NCBI GenBank assembly: GCA_027490995.1 | Contig: JAIXWY010000011.1 | Coordinates: 992,001-1,056,000, forward strand | Length of the DNA stretch: 64,000 bases | DNA from: Opitutaceae bacterium | GTDB taxonomy: Bacteria > Verrucomicrobiota > Verrucomicrobiia > Opitutales > Opitutaceae | Direction: 5' to 3' | Shown: positions 63,424 through 64,000 of the stretch, one piece after another | Position numbering within the stretch: position 1 is the first letter of the stretch | How the letters are laid out: every line of letters begins with the position of its first letter | Translations under genes and position numbers: made by a program | The notes under the pieces: generated by a model | What the model was told of the DNA's origin: nothing | Database searches by the model: none | What the model saw: only the letters and a program-made list of their open reading frames with translations

Positions 63424-64000
63424 CTAGGCCTCGGCCGCCAAGCGCTCCTGGGGACGACGCAAGGCGGCAATGAGGGCCGAGCGGCGCACCGCAGGGAAAC
63501 GATTCACCGGGACGGACACGCTCACGGCCGCCAAGGGCTCCTGCAACGGGGCAAGGGAGACCGCAACGCAGGCCACACCGGCGTTGGTCTCCTCCTCTTC
63601 GAGGGCGAAGCCCCGCTCGCGCGTCAACTCCAGCTCACGACGCAACCGCTCCTGGAGCGCGCCCCGCGTGCGGGCCGGCATCGCCGCACATACCTTGGCC
63701 ACCAGACGCGCCTGTGCCTCCGCCGGCATCCCCGCCACGATCGCACGCCCCAGCGCCGTCGTGTGGAACGGATCCCGCGCTCCCGGCTTCACGATCCAAC
63801 GCAGCGCGTGAGTTGTTTCCAACACCCACGCATACCGCACATAGATGCCCTCCAGCACCCCGAGATTCACCGTCTCGTCAAAGTCTGCATGCAACCGCCG
63901 CATGAGCGGCGCTGCCTTTTCCCGCAAGGATTCGTCCCGACCCTGCTCACCCAGGGATTGCAGCCGCTCGGACAACGAATAGGCCCCGCCCCGATCCGAC
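63424..64000 (-). CDS. IclR-family transcriptional regulator (partial, effector domain)
   Basis: The 3' 577 bp of a gene that begins beyond the window. The reading frame continues open to the edge (upstream residues read DRGGAYSLSERLQSLG, the usual end of an IclR DNA-binding domain). The effector domain is clear: ADFDETVNLGVLEG, PFHTTALGRAIVAGMP, TRERGFALEEEETNAGVACVA, PLAAVSVSVPVNRF. It lies 29 bp upstream of the aminotransferase and probably governs the whole operon in response to its substrate or a breakdown product. Confidence 0.92.
   Translation of the reverse strand, partial: SDRGGAYSLSERLQSLGEQGRDESLREKAAPLMRRLHADFDETVNLGVLEGIYVRYAWVLETTHALRWIVKPGARDPFHTTALGRAIVAGMPAEAQARLVAKVCAAMPARTRGALQERLRRELELTRERGFALEEEETNAGVACVAVSLAPLQEPLAAVSVSVPVNRFPAVRRSALIAALRRPQERLAAEA

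Noticed and set aside
1..64000. CRISPR arrays, insertion sequences, prophage or integrated elements
   Set aside because: No regularly spaced direct repeats, transposase, integrase or phage structural genes were seen; tRNA-Tyr is not flanked by an integrase or a duplicated 3' end.

Overview
The window is a dense, high-GC bacterial chromosome segment. It best fits a verrucomicrobium of the Opitutus type. Pointers are a Tat-exported PL26-like rhamnogalacturonan lyase with a rhamnose transporter, an isolated prepilin-like protein, a CBS-DRTGG pyrophosphatase, FabV, and McsA-McsB-ClpC in a cell with RND-efflux (Gram-negative) genes. This placement is inference from gene content; no marker rRNA gene is present. 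There is no sign of prophage, insertion sequence or CRISPR array.

Layout. 1-2.7 kb: the 5' part of a leftward HrpB-type helicase; a cluster of five DnaA-box-like 9-mers, four of them spaced exactly 11 bp apart; and about 0.75 kb of non-coding, hairpin-rich sequence ending in a perfect 12-bp intrinsic terminator. That stretch is read here as a large structured RNA that I cannot assign to a family. 2.7-11.5 kb: typA, an RND pump with its adaptor, gcvT-gcvH, lgt. 11.5-15.7 kb: mcsA-mcsB-clpC, the protein-arginine-phosphorylation/degradation operon. 15.9-22.9 kb: aminotransferase, prepilin, pyrophosphatase, mgsA-gltX, pseudouridine synthase, short HPF.

23-32.7 kb: a pectin/rhamnose locus with the PL26-like lyase, L-rhamnose mutarotase, a LacI regulator, a DUF6250-like protein and a four-gene sugar ABC importer. 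33-40.3 kb: tRNA-Tyr, cardiolipin synthase, cysC-cysD-cysN sulfate activation, a three-gene ABC-2 exporter unit, acylphosphatase. 40.4-47.3 kb: an unknown acidic protein, an ECF sigma factor with a miniature anti-sigma partner, fabV, ndk, an SPFH protein fused to a helix-turn-helix with a zinc-ribbon membrane partner, and a sulfurtransferase. 47.4-58.4 kb: methyltransferase, pyrR-pyrB-pyrC, CPBP protease, thiL-tsaE, a phosphatase/isochorismatase/YhaM-type nuclease operon, an isolated GspF, YebC.

58.4-64 kb: a six-gene leftward operon (IclR regulator, class III aminotransferase, M81 metallopeptidase-like protein, RidA, FAH-family hydrolase, SMP-30 lactonase-like protein). It looks like a complete catabolic module for a nitrogen-containing substrate that I cannot name.

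Most start codons lack a Shine-Dalgarno sequence, and many are preceded by pyrimidine-rich leaders. Many genes in operons overlap by 4 bp (ATGA). The strongest candidates for new biology are the orphan RNA beside the DnaA-box cluster, the 58-64 kb catabolic operon and the SPFH-HTH/zinc-ribbon pair.
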